Of a stretch of 64,000 nt of DNA, positions 53,514 to 61,515 are shown one piece after another (within the stretch, counting starts at the first letter, position 1; each line of letters starts with the position of its first letter). Source of the DNA: an uncultured Oscillospiraceae bacterium. Lineage in GTDB: Bacteria > Bacillota > Clostridia > Oscillospirales > Oscillospiraceae. A model generated the notes under the pieces. That model was not told the DNA's origin. It did no database searches and was given only the letters and a program-made list of their open reading frames with translations. The position numbers and the translations under genes are program-made. The stretch is from NCBI GenBank assembly GCA_947629795.1, contig CANRFC010000009.1:1-64000 (forward strand), given 5' to 3'.

Positions 53514-54545
53514 TTACACCTTCAGGACCTTCCCGGCCTCCTGGAAGGGCTTGGCAAACCCGGCGATGGTGGTGATGGCCGCCCGGTCCAGCTGCTGGTC
53601 GATGAGCTTGTCGTACTCCACCAGCACGTCGGAGGCCCGCACCATCTCCAGGGCGTAGCGCTTGTCCAGGCCGATGAGCTTGCCGCCGCTGAGGGCGGAG
53701 GTCCGCAGCAGGTTGGCCCCCAGGGGAGTGGACAGCTTGCCCGTGCCCTGGAAGTTCAGCCCGGTCAGGGGGTTGCGCAGCTCCTCCATCTTCAGCATCT
53801 GGCGCATGACCTCGGGGCTCACCAGCAGAGTGTTCATCTCGTAGGGGTCGAAGGTGGACCAGAAATCCACCAGCTCGTCATAGGTCAGGCTCCCGGCGGT
53901 GCCGCCGATGGGAGCGGTACCCACGGAATACACCGCGGCGGGGTTGTCGTTGCCGTCGCCGCTGAGGATGACCTCGATGGCGTCCTCCAGCTGGGACCGG
54001 CCGATCTGGGCGCCGATCTGCCGCAGGGTCACCGAGAACAGATCCAGCTTCTGATACCGCACCGCCTCATAGGAGGCCACCAGCATCCGGCCCCGCTTGT
54101 GGAGCTTCACCAGATTCTTCTGGGTGCGGATCTGGGTGGAGGGGATAGAAGCCCCCTCCTCCACCCGCTTGAGCTCCTTCTTGTCCTTCCCGGTGTTGGC
54201 GGCGATGGAGCGGTAGTCCAGGGTGTCGATCTCGGTCACCGCCGCCACGATGGAGGGCAGCAGGTCGGCCTCCTCCAGCCCCTGGCGGACGCTCCGGGCG
54301 ATGTACTCAGGGAAGAGCACCGCCGCCTGGGCGCTCTGGAAGAACTTCTCCACCGGGTCGGAGCCCGTCCCCTTGACCTTGATGTCAAACCGCTTGAGCT
54401 GCCGCTGGAAGGCGTCCAGCCCCTCCAGGCTGGTGCCCCGGTAGCGCTCGGAGGGGTCCTCCCCCTCCAGCACCTGGCTGAAGCTCTTCCCCGCGACCTG
54501 GTACATTCCCTTTTCCAGCTTCAGATCCTCAAAATGATACCCCAT
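53514..54545 (-). CDS. xkdG: Major capsid protein (XkdG-like)
   Basis: A 343-residue protein. It contains VEKFFQSAQAAVLFPEYIAR, SIPSTQIRTQKNLVKLHKRG, YQKLDLFSVTLRQIGAQIGR and a C-terminal DVLVEYDKLIDQQLDRAAIT. These fit the XkdG/HK97-fold major capsid group. Its position after protease and decoration genes, and a good GAGGAGGAAGAG site, agree. It should be the most abundant product of the operon. Confidence 0.83.
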   Translation of the reverse strand: MGYHFEDLKLEKGMYQVAGKSFSQVLEGEDPSERYRGTSLEGLDAFQRQLKRFDIKVKGTGSDPVEKFFQSAQAAVLFPEYIARSVRQGLEEADLLPSIVAAVTEIDTLDYRSIAANTGKDKKELKRVEEGASIPSTQIRTQKNLVKLHKRGRMLVASYEAVRYQKLDLFSVTLRQIGAQIGRSQLEDAIEVILSGDGNDNPAAVYSVGTAPIGGTAGSLTYDELVDFWSTFDPYEMNTLLVSPEVMRQMLKMEELRNPLTGLNFQGTGKLSTPLGANLLRTSALSGGKLIGLDKRYALEMVRASDVLVEYDKLIDQQLDRAAITTIAGFAKPFQEAGKVLKV

Positions 54546-54561
54546 GTTTCTCTTCCTCCTC

Positions 54562-54912
54562 TCAGAGTTTCACCGTGGCCATGCCGGCGTCCACCAGGAC
54601 CACCAGCAGCTCACGGCCGTTCTCGCCGTCGCCGGCCTTCTTCACGCCGCCGTTGCCGTCGGCCACCAGGGCCACATACCCCGCCGTCACGTTGGCGTCC
54701 TGGGTGCTCACCTCGGCAAAGCCCCCCACCTGCACGCCGGCGCAGCCGTCCCAGGCCGACCGGGCCACACCGCAGAAGCTCTCCCCGGCGGCGCAGGGCC
54801 CCACCGTGCCGTTCTCCGTGACCTTCACCACCTGGCCCTCGGCCACGCCGTCGGCAGCGTAGAAGGTGGCCCGCACCTCCCCGATGCCCTCGAACGCGAT
54901 CTTTCCGCTCAT
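54562..54912 (-). CDS. Capsid decoration/cement protein (DUF2190-like)
   Basis: A 116-residue Gly/Val-rich protein (GEVRATFYAADGVAEGQVVK, GPCAAGESFCGVARSAW, QVGGFAEVSTQDANVTAGYV) resembling small head decoration proteins placed before the capsid gene. The ATG at 54912 follows GGGAGGAAG; an upstream ATG nine codons earlier is less likely. Confidence 0.7.
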   Translation of the reverse strand: MSGKIAFEGIGEVRATFYAADGVAEGQVVKVTENGTVGPCAAGESFCGVARSAWDGCAGVQVGGFAEVSTQDANVTAGYVALVADGNGGVKKAGDGENGRELLVVLVDAGMATVKL

Positions 54913-54945
54913 GCTTTCTTCCTCCCTTTCTATTTTCACTGGCGT

Positions 54946-55866
54946 TTATACCAGAAACGCCCCATCCTCCGCGCCCTCCCGGCGCGTCTCAGAGCCCATG
55001 AGCTGACTGCCTCCGGGCCACTCTTCCTTGACTCTCCGTCCCAGAGCCCCCCTGAGGGCCGTCAACTCCTCATGGTCCAGCTTTTCGATCATCCCCCGGA
55101 GCAAGGCAGGCTCCACCCCGCCCCAGCTCATGGCCGCCAGGCGCAACACCTCTCCCCGGAGCCCGGCCACATACCGCCGGCCCACCTGGGCCTCCCGCTC
55201 CAGCTCCGAGAGCTCTCCGGCCAGCTCCGGGTGCCTCTCGGAGAGCTCCTTCAGGGTGACCTTCATCCCCTTGAGCACTCCGGCGTCCTTCTGGGCGGGC
55301 ACCGCCACAAAGGACCACTCATAAGCGTCCTTGGCCCCCAGCAGCTCCCCCCAGCACAGCTTTCCGTTGTAGGTCCGCCCCTTCACGTGCCGGCAGGAGC
55401 CCAGCTCCTCGCCGCACACCGAGCACACCGCCTTCTCCACGGCGCACCCCACGCTGACCTCCTTCTTGATGCCCCCCTCGATCTCGGCGATGAGCCCCGC
55501 ATTGTCCTCGGTGCGGACCATGTAGGCCCACCCCTTCAGATACCGCAGTCCATCCCCGGCCTTGGTGAGTTTCCCGTCCTCACTGACCACCTCGGTCTTG
55601 TAGATCCGGGCCACCTGGCCCTTGGCCGACCAGTTGTGGTCAAAAATGCCGCTCTTGCCCACAAAGAGCCCGGCCAGGGCCTCCAGGGTCTCCCCGGGGA
55701 ACCGCTCCCACTCCCGGTCGATCTCGTTGTCGCACAGCCGCACCGCGAAGGTGTACACCTCCTCGGCCTTCAGGGCCGACTTGGCCAGGGCGTTGATCCG
55801 CTCCAGATCCTCCCCGCTGACCGCCCCGCCCCCGCTGACATTGGCGTCCTTCCGAATTTCCATCAT
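54946..55866 (-). CDS. xkdF: Prohead protease/XkdF-like protein
   Basis: A 306-residue protein of the XkdF putative serine protease group. The likely catalytic His77 (FDHNW) and Ser138 (EVSVG) are present. A Cys cluster (141, 148, 151, 158) plus His160 forms a zinc-ribbon-like insert (CSVCGEELGSCRH). After about residue 215 the sequence is helical and scaffold-like. It probably matures or scaffolds the capsid. AAGGAGAAGG precedes two adjacent ATGs. Confidence 0.78.
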   Translation of the reverse strand: MMEIRKDANVSGGGAVSGEDLERINALAKSALKAEEVYTFAVRLCDNEIDREWERFPGETLEALAGLFVGKSGIFDHNWSAKGQVARIYKTEVVSEDGKLTKAGDGLRYLKGWAYMVRTEDNAGLIAEIEGGIKKEVSVGCAVEKAVCSVCGEELGSCRHVKGRTYNGKLCWGELLGAKDAYEWSFVAVPAQKDAGVLKGMKVTLKELSERHPELAGELSELEREAQVGRRYVAGLRGEVLRLAAMSWGGVEPALLRGMIEKLDHEELTALRGALGRRVKEEWPGGSQLMGSETRREGAEDGAFLV

Positions 55867-56183
55867 TCCTTCTCCTTTCTATCCTCCGCCGGACCCTTTT
55901 GTGGTCCCATTGGGTTCACTTGATATTCCATACCGGTGCCCAGGTGCACCGGGGTCCGAAGGACCATTCTTTTCTTTAAAAGAAAAGAATGGCCCCTCGG
56001 GCTCCCCAAGAAAAGAATCCTGTTCTTGTCCTCAAGGACCTCTATTTTCACCGACGAGATATCCCAATCCAACAAGCCCACGCAAAGGTTGCTCACGGCG
56101 ACCCCATATTCCTCTTGCGCCGCTGCCGCTGACTGGGTGGAGGACCTATAAGATACTGCATAGGACCCGGTGGCCTCGTCGGC
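55867..56183. other. Non-coding gap inside the phage-like operon
   Basis: About 317 bases between the portal stop and the protease start carry no credible gene. The central part is an AT-rich palindrome (55964-55992) flanked by GC-rich inverted pieces. Everywhere else genes in this operon nearly touch, so the gap looks like an insertion or an internal regulatory region. Confidence 0.6.
55964..55992. repeat. 29-bp AT-rich palindrome
   Basis: CCATTCTTTTCTTT and AAAGAAAAGAATGG are perfect inverted copies around one A. The pairing continues imperfectly outward (CCGAAGG with CCCCTCGG). On the minus strand it could act as a terminator-like or processing hairpin between portal and protease. Confidence 0.7.
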
Positions 56184-57329
56184 TCAGCTCTCCTCTGCCT
56201 TTCTTCTCTCCGCCCGCAGCGTCTCCGCCTGCTCGTGATACAGCTCCGCCCGGGCCTCCTCGACCATATCCTGGAGGGTGATATCCTCCCACTCCACCTT
56301 CACCGCCGTACTGAACCCGTGGAGCCGCAGCCAGGTCTGGCACACCTTCCGCACCACCGGGGTCAGATACCGCCGCAGCGCGGTGATCTCGCTGGTCATC
56401 ATGTCGGCCTGCTGCTCGCTCATCCGCTCGGTGGACGACCAGCTCAGCCCCAGCAGGAAGGGGGGGATCCCCGTCTTGGCCACCAGCTGCTCCATGATCT
56501 GCCGCACCGGCACCTGGGCGTCCAGTACCTGATTGTCCCCGCCGATGACCTTGATGTCCACGTCTCCCACAGCCACAAAGTCCCGCACCGTGCCCTCTCT
56601 GCCGCTGTGCATGGCCTGACTCCAGGCCGAGGCGATCTCCTGCCCCCGCTCCCTGGCCCAGGGCCCCTCGCCGGGTCCCGGCTTATAGACCACGGCAAAC
56701 CGGGCGTTGCCCATCCGCTCCCAGTTGAGCCCCGTGGCCTGATAGATCTTCAGCAGGATCTCGGTCATAAAGGGCATGCTCCGCAGCATGGACACCCCGT
56801 AGGGGTGGTCGGCCTCGGGCTGGAAGGGGGTGAACAGCAGCAGGTCCTGCCGGGGCAGCTCCTCCACCTTTCCGTCGCTCCTCCGAAGGCAGAGCTTCAC
56901 CTCCAGGGGGTCCTCCCCCTCCCTGACCTCCACCTTGGCCGGGTCGGCGCACAGCAAGGCGTTGATCTCCCCGCTCTCCGGGTCCACCACCATCTCGCCC
57001 ACTCCCCGGCCGCACACCAGCATGGAGTCCAGATAGCAGTCCAGAAAGGCCTGGATCCCCTCCTGGCCCTTCCCCACCGGCACCTGGCTCAGGAACTCGC
57101 TCAGCTCCTCCTGCCCCTGGGCGGAACGCACCTGCACCCCGCCGCACAGCCGCACCAGTTTGCCCACCGCGGCGTCCACCAGGGGCACCGCCTCCCGGAT
57201 AGCCCGGTACATTCCCATCTGTCCCCCGTCCTGGGGCACATAGCTTCCCAGCTCCCCAAAGGGGTGCTTCGCCCCCTCCCGGAGCTGCACCGCGACCGTC
57301 TTGGCCTTTTTCCTCTCTCTCCAACTCAC
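56184..57329 (-). CDS. xkdE: Phage portal protein (XkdE)
   Basis: A 381-residue portal. It contains GMYRAIREAVPLVDAAVGKL, HPYGVSMLRSMPFMTEILLK, an ARFAVVYKPGPG stretch and the conserved AKTGIPPFLLGLSWSSTERM. The C-terminus is helical (VEEARAELYHEQAETLRAER). It forms the DNA entry ring. The GTG at 57329 overlaps the terminase stop by four bases (GTGA). The size is near that of PBSX-type portals. Confidence 0.86.
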   Translation of the reverse strand: MSWRERKKAKTVAVQLREGAKHPFGELGSYVPQDGGQMGMYRAIREAVPLVDAAVGKLVRLCGGVQVRSAQGQEELSEFLSQVPVGKGQEGIQAFLDCYLDSMLVCGRGVGEMVVDPESGEINALLCADPAKVEVREGEDPLEVKLCLRRSDGKVEELPRQDLLLFTPFQPEADHPYGVSMLRSMPFMTEILLKIYQATGLNWERMGNARFAVVYKPGPGEGPWARERGQEIASAWSQAMHSGREGTVRDFVAVGDVDIKVIGGDNQVLDAQVPVRQIMEQLVAKTGIPPFLLGLSWSSTERMSEQQADMMTSEITALRRYLTPVVRKVCQTWLRLHGFSTAVKVEWEDITLQDMVEEARAELYHEQAETLRAERRKAEES

Positions 57330-58585
57330 CAGGATCGCGCCTCCCTTTCCACTGTCATTCCCGCCCGGACCGGCCCGCCCCGGGCCAGGTCCATGGCGAA
57401 ATACCGAATATCGTCCATGGCGTGGTCGTCCCGCTTGATCACCCGGTCCCCCTCCGCCCTGCTGTCCCAGCGGTAGAGGGAAAACTCCCGGATGGCGTCG
57501 CCGCACCCCTCACAGATCACCAGCCGCCCCTCCCGGAGGAGCTGGGCGGTCCGGCGGATGCCGGGCAGCACCCGGTTGTCCCCCTCCACCGCCGGCCATC
57601 CCCCCTCCCGGAGGGCGGCGAGAAAGCTGGCCGCCGACGGGTCCACGATCACCCGCTCCACCGGCAGCGCCCCGCACAGCTCCTTCAGGTCCCGGACGTA
57701 GTCGGCGTCGGTGCGCATCCGCCCCTCCTTCCGGGCGTCGTAGTAGAACTCCTTCACCCGGTACCACACCCCGTCCTTCAATCCCCACAGTCCCATGGAG
57801 GTGGGGTTCCGGGTGCCGTAGTCGCAGGACACCCGCCACCGCTCCAGCTCTCCCCGGGGCGCCGGCCTGACCCAGCTCTCGTCAAAAAAGTCGTACACCC
57901 GCCCTGCGGGCGCCACCCACTCCCCCAGCACGAACCGCCGGTAGAAGCTGCCCCGGAAGGTCCTGGCGTACCGCTCCAGCGTCTCCTTGTCCAGCCCCGG
58001 ATTGTCCCCCATGGTGAAGTGCACCCGCAGCAGCTTCCGCTCCCCGCACCGCGCCACCCAGTCCTTGTAGAACCAGTGCTCCGGGGAGTCGGGGTTGCAG
58101 GTCATCCACAGCTTGGCCCCCGACACCGAGCACCGGGCCGCCGCCTGCTCCACAAATTCCCGCTCCAGCAAGGTCACCTCGTCCAGGAAGGCCCCCGCCA
58201 GGGTCATGCCCCGGATGGCCTCCTCCCCCCGGGCGTCTCCGCCGCCGAAGAGATAGAACCTGTCGGACCGCTTTCCAAAGCCCACCGTCAGCGTCCCCTC
58301 GCCGGAATTTTCCTTCACCCGGAACCCCAGGCCCCGCAGCAGAGGCAGCAGCGGGGCCACCACATTCCGCCGCACCGCCTTGGCGCTCACCCCGCACAGC
58401 ACAAAGCTCTCCCCGTCAAACCGCCCCAGGGCCCAGCAGAAGAAGCCCAGGGCCAGCCAGGTGGTCTTGCCGCTGCGCGCCGCCCCGTCGCAGAGGATGC
58501 CGTCCCTGTCCCGCCAGGGGGAGGAGTCGCACCACCATCCCAGCAGCAGGGCCTGCTTGTCCGACAGCTCCCGGATCTCTCTCAC
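57326..58585 (-). CDS. xtmB: Terminase large subunit (XtmB)
   Basis: A 419-residue DNA-packaging motor. The ATPase part has Walker A GAARSGKT (residues 34-41) and Walker B AFLDEVT (Asp135-Glu136), with MTCNPDSPEHWFYKDWV as the coupling motif. The C-terminal nuclease part has SCDYGTRNPTS and VIVDPSAASFL, supplying acidic metal ligands. All motifs are intact, so packaging should be possible. The GTG start overlaps the small subunit's stop (GTGA). Confidence 0.92.
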   Translation of the reverse strand: MREIRELSDKQALLLGWWCDSSPWRDRDGILCDGAARSGKTTWLALGFFCWALGRFDGESFVLCGVSAKAVRRNVVAPLLPLLRGLGFRVKENSGEGTLTVGFGKRSDRFYLFGGGDARGEEAIRGMTLAGAFLDEVTLLEREFVEQAAARCSVSGAKLWMTCNPDSPEHWFYKDWVARCGERKLLRVHFTMGDNPGLDKETLERYARTFRGSFYRRFVLGEWVAPAGRVYDFFDESWVRPAPRGELERWRVSCDYGTRNPTSMGLWGLKDGVWYRVKEFYYDARKEGRMRTDADYVRDLKELCGALPVERVIVDPSAASFLAALREGGWPAVEGDNRVLPGIRRTAQLLREGRLVICEGCGDAIREFSLYRWDSRAEGDRVIKRDDHAMDDIRYFAMDLARGGPVRAGMTVEREARSW

Positions 58586-58887
58586 GGCTCCTCCTTCTGC
58601 CCCCTGCCGGAGCGCTCCGCGCTCTTCTCCAGGGCGGCATAGAGCCGCTTGGCCTCGGGGGCGTCCCCAAAGGTCTCGATGAGCCACTTGATGGCGGCCA
58701 TCCGGTCGATGAACTTCAGCTCCACCCCGCCGTCCTTGGTCCGCTTGAACTCGGTGACGGCGGACAGGTCCAGCCCGTCCAGCACCTTCCTCTCCTCCCC
58801 GGTGAGATAGGCCAGCTTCACCGCGTCGTTGGCGGGGCACCTGGCCAGCTTCCGGGCCATCCGGTACAGATCATCTCGTCGAGTCAT
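58582..58887 (-). CDS. xtmA: Terminase small subunit (XtmA-like)
   Basis: A 101-residue protein with DLYRMARKLARCPANDAVKL and GVELKFIDRMAAIKWLIETF. This matches the C-terminal part of XtmA-type small terminases rather than the full length, so the N-terminal DNA-binding domain appears reduced or missing. It is the first gene of the operon and has a GGAGGTGCGAGG site. Confidence 0.78.
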   Translation of the reverse strand: MTRRDDLYRMARKLARCPANDAVKLAYLTGEERKVLDGLDLSAVTEFKRTKDGGVELKFIDRMAAIKWLIETFGDAPEAKRLYAALEKSAERSGRGQKEEP

Positions 58888-59050
58888 CCTCGCACCTCCT
58901 CTGTCTCTTCCGTCCCGCCCCCGTCAATTGCATCCTTCCATACACTTAGCGCCAAAAAATTTGAAAAATTTCCCCCAGGAAAAGGGAACCATCCGCCCCC
59001 CTCAAACGTCTAATCCAGGGTATGGTATTTCCCGCCCCGGCGGGCGGTAG

Positions 59051-59072
59051 GGGCGGATGTCCTCATCCGCCC
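59051..59072. repeat. REP-like palindrome, copy 4
   Basis: GGGCGGATG-TCCT-CATCCGCCC, a 9-bp stem and 4-base loop. Its reverse complement has the AGGA loop of copies 1 and 3. Confidence 0.7.
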
Positions 59073-59231
59073 AGCCCGAAACCTTCCACATACCCCAACG
59101 TCCCAACCAAGTGAAACCTCCTATCCCCTCCGCGTAGGGGCCGCTGACCCCAGTGGCCCGGCCCCTCTCCCCCCTTCAGAAAACTTTAAGGTTTTTGTTA
59201 CCGAATTGTTCTCGCCCCCTCCCCCCTGTGG

Positions 59232-59240
59232 TGCTATAAT
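59232..59240 (+). promoter_or_regulatory. Extended -10 promoter of the exporter operon
   Basis: TGC-TATAAT is a perfect extended -10 about 93 bases before the first gene. TTGTTC upstream is spaced 23 bp away, too far for a normal -35. Confidence 0.6.
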
Positions 59241-59332
59241 GACTTCTGATGATCCCCCGGCGGTCTCCCGCCGCAGGTTTACATAATTTCGCCCTCCCGC
59301 TGGGAGGGCCTCAAAATACAGGAGGTATGCCT

Positions 59333-61504
59333 ATGTCCGAACTGGAAACCACGGCGGTGCAGGCCCCCCAGGCCCCCCAGCCGCAGCCCCCGGCCGCCGG
59401 GACCCCCGCCCCCAAAAAGGGCAAGTCCCCCGCCACCCACGAGCAGAAGGCCAAGCGTCGCAAGCTCATCCGCCGGATCATCGCCCTCATCGTGGCCGTG
59501 GCCATCATCGCGGCCTCGGTGGTGCTCCTGCGCAAATTCGTCTTTAAGGGCGAGGAGGACGGCAGGGGCGCTCCCATGACCGCCGAGGTCTACCGGGGCT
59601 CCATCCGCTCCATGGTGGACGGCTACGGCACCGCCCGGGCCAAGAACTCCGCCGCCGTCACCCCCGAGTCGGGGTACACCGTCCTGGAGCTCCTGGTCCA
59701 GGAGGGCGACCAGGTCACCGAGGGCCAGCTCCTCTACAACCTGGACGACACCGCCGCCCAGGAGGCCGTGCGCAACGCCAACGAGAACATCCGCTCCGCC
59801 CAGGAGAACGTGCGCAAGGCCCAGGAGAACGTGGACGGCTACGCCCGTGAGGTGGCCGACCTGAGAGAGGCCCTCTCCGAGCTCACCATCACCGCCCCCC
59901 ACGCCGGCAAGCTCACCGACGTGAACAAGGACATCAAGGTGGGCGGCGACCTGGAGAAGGGCGCCGCCGTGGCCACCCTGGTCAACGACACCAAGCTCCG
60001 CCTCCACCTCTATTACAGCTGGGCCTATGAAAACCAGATCCAGGTGGGCCAGTCCGCCCGGGTGACCCTTCCCGCCCTCATGGCCGACTACCCCGCCGTG
60101 GTGGAGCAGGTCAACTACGTCCGCCGTGTGGTCACCGAGGGCAGCGTCACCTTCGAGGTGGTCTTCGTCATGGACAACCCCGGCACCCTCACCGCCGGCA
60201 TGGCGGCCTCTGCCCAGCTCACCGGCGCCGACGGCGCCCCCATCTACCCCTACGAGAACGGGGAACTGGAGTACTTCGAGACCACTGCCATCACCGCCAA
60301 GCAGGCCGGCCCGGTGGAGTACGTCAGCCTGATGAACTACGCCGAGGTCTCCGCCGGCCAGACCCTGGTCAAACTGGGGGACAAGGACGCCCAGGAAGAG
60401 ATCACCGCCAAGGAGAACACCATGCGGGAGGCCCAGAAGGGCGTGGATGACGCCCAGAAGGGCGTGGACGAGGCCCGCAAGGGCCTGGAGGAGGCCCAGA
60501 AGAAGCTGGACAATTACCACGCCACCGCCCCCATCTCGGGCACCGTCCTCTCCCTGGGCGGTCTCATCACCGGCGAGTCCGTCCCCTCCGGCGCCGCCAT
60601 CCAGATCGCCGACACCGCCACCATGGTCGTGGACATCAACATCAACGAGCAGAACATCGGCTATGTGAAGACCGGCATGATGGTGGACCTGAAGGACGAG
60701 ATGGACAACTACTACATGGGCACCGTGGAGACCGTCTCCCTCACCGCCAAGGCAGAGAACGGCGTGTCGGTCTTCCCTGCCACCGTGGTGGTGGACAACT
60801 TTGAGGGCAACATCCGCACCAACAGCAGCATCCAGTACTCCTTCATCGCCAGCCAGTCGGACAACTGCCTGCTGGTGCCCCTCCAGGCCGTGAAGAACGT
60901 GTCCCTGGGCAGCGACGACATGATGGGCGAGCCCGGTATGATGGATCCCGGCATGATGGAGCCCGGCTTTGAGGAGCCCATAGACGATGTCATCCCCGAG
61001 GGCGGCGAACCCGTGGACGACGGCACCGCTCCCGAGGGCGGCGAGCCCATCGACGACGGCACGGTCCCCGAGGGCGGCGAACCTGCCGACGACGGCACCG
61101 TTCCCGCCGACGACGGCACCGTTCCTGAGGGCGGCGAGCCCATCGACGACGGCGCCGCTCCCGCCGAGGACGGCACTGTCATCGACGACCAGCCCGTGCC
61201 CCGTGCCGGGGCCATTGCGGTGAGCAGCGGGGTGATGATCTCCGGCCCCGGCTTCTCCTCCACCCAGGGGATGAGTGCCTTTGAGCAGGCGGGCACCGCC
61301 ACCATCTGCTTCGTCCAGGGCGAGCCCGACGAGCGGGCCATCGAGGCCGACGAGAGCTGGGAGGTCCCCGAAGGCTTCTTCCCCGTCATCGTCACCACCG
61401 GCCTGAACGACGACGAGAACGTGGAGATCACCTCCGGCCTCCAGGAGGGGGACGTGGTGTTCATCGGCTACGAGACCAACCAGGCCTACGTGGACAACTG
61501 GTAA
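59333..61504 (+). CDS. MacA-like periplasmic adaptor (HlyD family) with acidic repeat insert
   Basis: A 723-residue exporter subunit. A Pro/Ala-rich cytoplasmic start is followed by one membrane helix (IIALIVAVAIIAASVVLL, about 44-62). A biotinyl-lipoyl half (ESGYTVLELLVQEGDQVTEG) leads into a short coiled coil, the pattern is repeated after residue 310, and a beta-barrel region follows. Unusually, residues about 547-622 are tandem acidic PEGGEPxDDGT units. It links the MacB-like permease to extracellular substrate or wall. GGAGG lies 7 bases before the ATG at 59333; an ATG two codons upstream is too close. Confidence 0.82.
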   Translation: MSELETTAVQAPQAPQPQPPAAGTPAPKKGKSPATHEQKAKRRKLIRRIIALIVAVAIIAASVVLLRKFVFKGEEDGRGAPMTAEVYRGSIRSMVDGYGTARAKNSAAVTPESGYTVLELLVQEGDQVTEGQLLYNLDDTAAQEAVRNANENIRSAQENVRKAQENVDGYAREVADLREALSELTITAPHAGKLTDVNKDIKVGGDLEKGAAVATLVNDTKLRLHLYYSWAYENQIQVGQSARVTLPALMADYPAVVEQVNYVRRVVTEGSVTFEVVFVMDNPGTLTAGMAASAQLTGADGAPIYPYENGELEYFETTAITAKQAGPVEYVSLMNYAEVSAGQTLVKLGDKDAQEEITAKENTMREAQKGVDDAQKGVDEARKGLEEAQKKLDNYHATAPISGTVLSLGGLITGESVPSGAAIQIADTATMVVDININEQNIGYVKTGMMVDLKDEMDNYYMGTVETVSLTAKAENGVSVFPATVVVDNFEGNIRTNSSIQYSFIASQSDNCLLVPLQAVKNVSLGSDDMMGEPGMMDPGMMEPGFEEPIDDVIPEGGEPVDDGTAPEGGEPIDDGTVPEGGEPADDGTVPADDGTVPEGGEPIDDGAAPAEDGTVIDDQPVPRAGAIAVSSGVMISGPGFSSTQGMSAFEQAGTATICFVQGEPDERAIEADESWEVPEGFFPVIVTTGLNDDENVEITSGLQEGDVVFIGYETNQAYVDNW
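60973..61197 (+). repeat. Acidic tandem coding repeat
   Basis: About five units of a 30-36-bp repeat encode PEGGEP(V/I/A)DDGT with small variations, plus shortened PADDGT and PAEDGT units. The near-identical DNA suggests slippage-driven length variation. Confidence 0.8.
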
Positions 61505-61515
61505 GAGGTGTCGTG

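Larger units (their letters stand above)
45714..58887 (-). mobile_element. PBSX-like phage morphogenesis cluster without integration, regulation or lysis genes
   Basis: All genes are on the minus strand in the order terminase small and large, portal, protease, decoration, capsid, three connectors, sheath, tube, chaperone, unknown, LysM, hub, spike, gpW/25-like, gpJ-like and gpI/YmfQ-like. This follows B. subtilis PBSX xtmAB-xkdE-U. Every frame appears intact, and most neighbours overlap through ATGA, GTGA, TTGA or TAATG, so one long message is likely. No integrase, repressor, replication, tail-fibre, tape-measure or lysis gene and no att repeat was found. Core genes (recG and an exporter operon) flank it. 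Base composition is like the host's. Confidence 0.8.
58888..59332. other. Divergent intergenic region between the phage-like operon and the exporter operon
   Basis: About 445 bases with no gene. It contains an AT-rich near-palindrome (about 58953-58972), REP-like copy 4 (59051-59072), the exporter promoter (59232-59240) and a small hairpin (59291-59310). No clear sigma-A promoter is visible for the minus-strand phage operon, and no repressor gene or tandem operators are seen. Confidence 0.6.

Noticed and set aside
52908..54821. A 637-codon plus-strand frame opposite the capsid and connector genes
   Set aside because: It is Pro/Gly/His/Arg-rich with no motif, and lies antisense to well-supported phage genes. 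High GC opens long antisense frames. It is not the missing tape measure.
55863..56096. A 77-codon minus-strand frame in the gap between portal and protease
   Set aside because: Much of it is translation of the palindrome and its flanks. It has no good start site and resembles no family known to me. It is more likely a by-product of a repeat than a gene.
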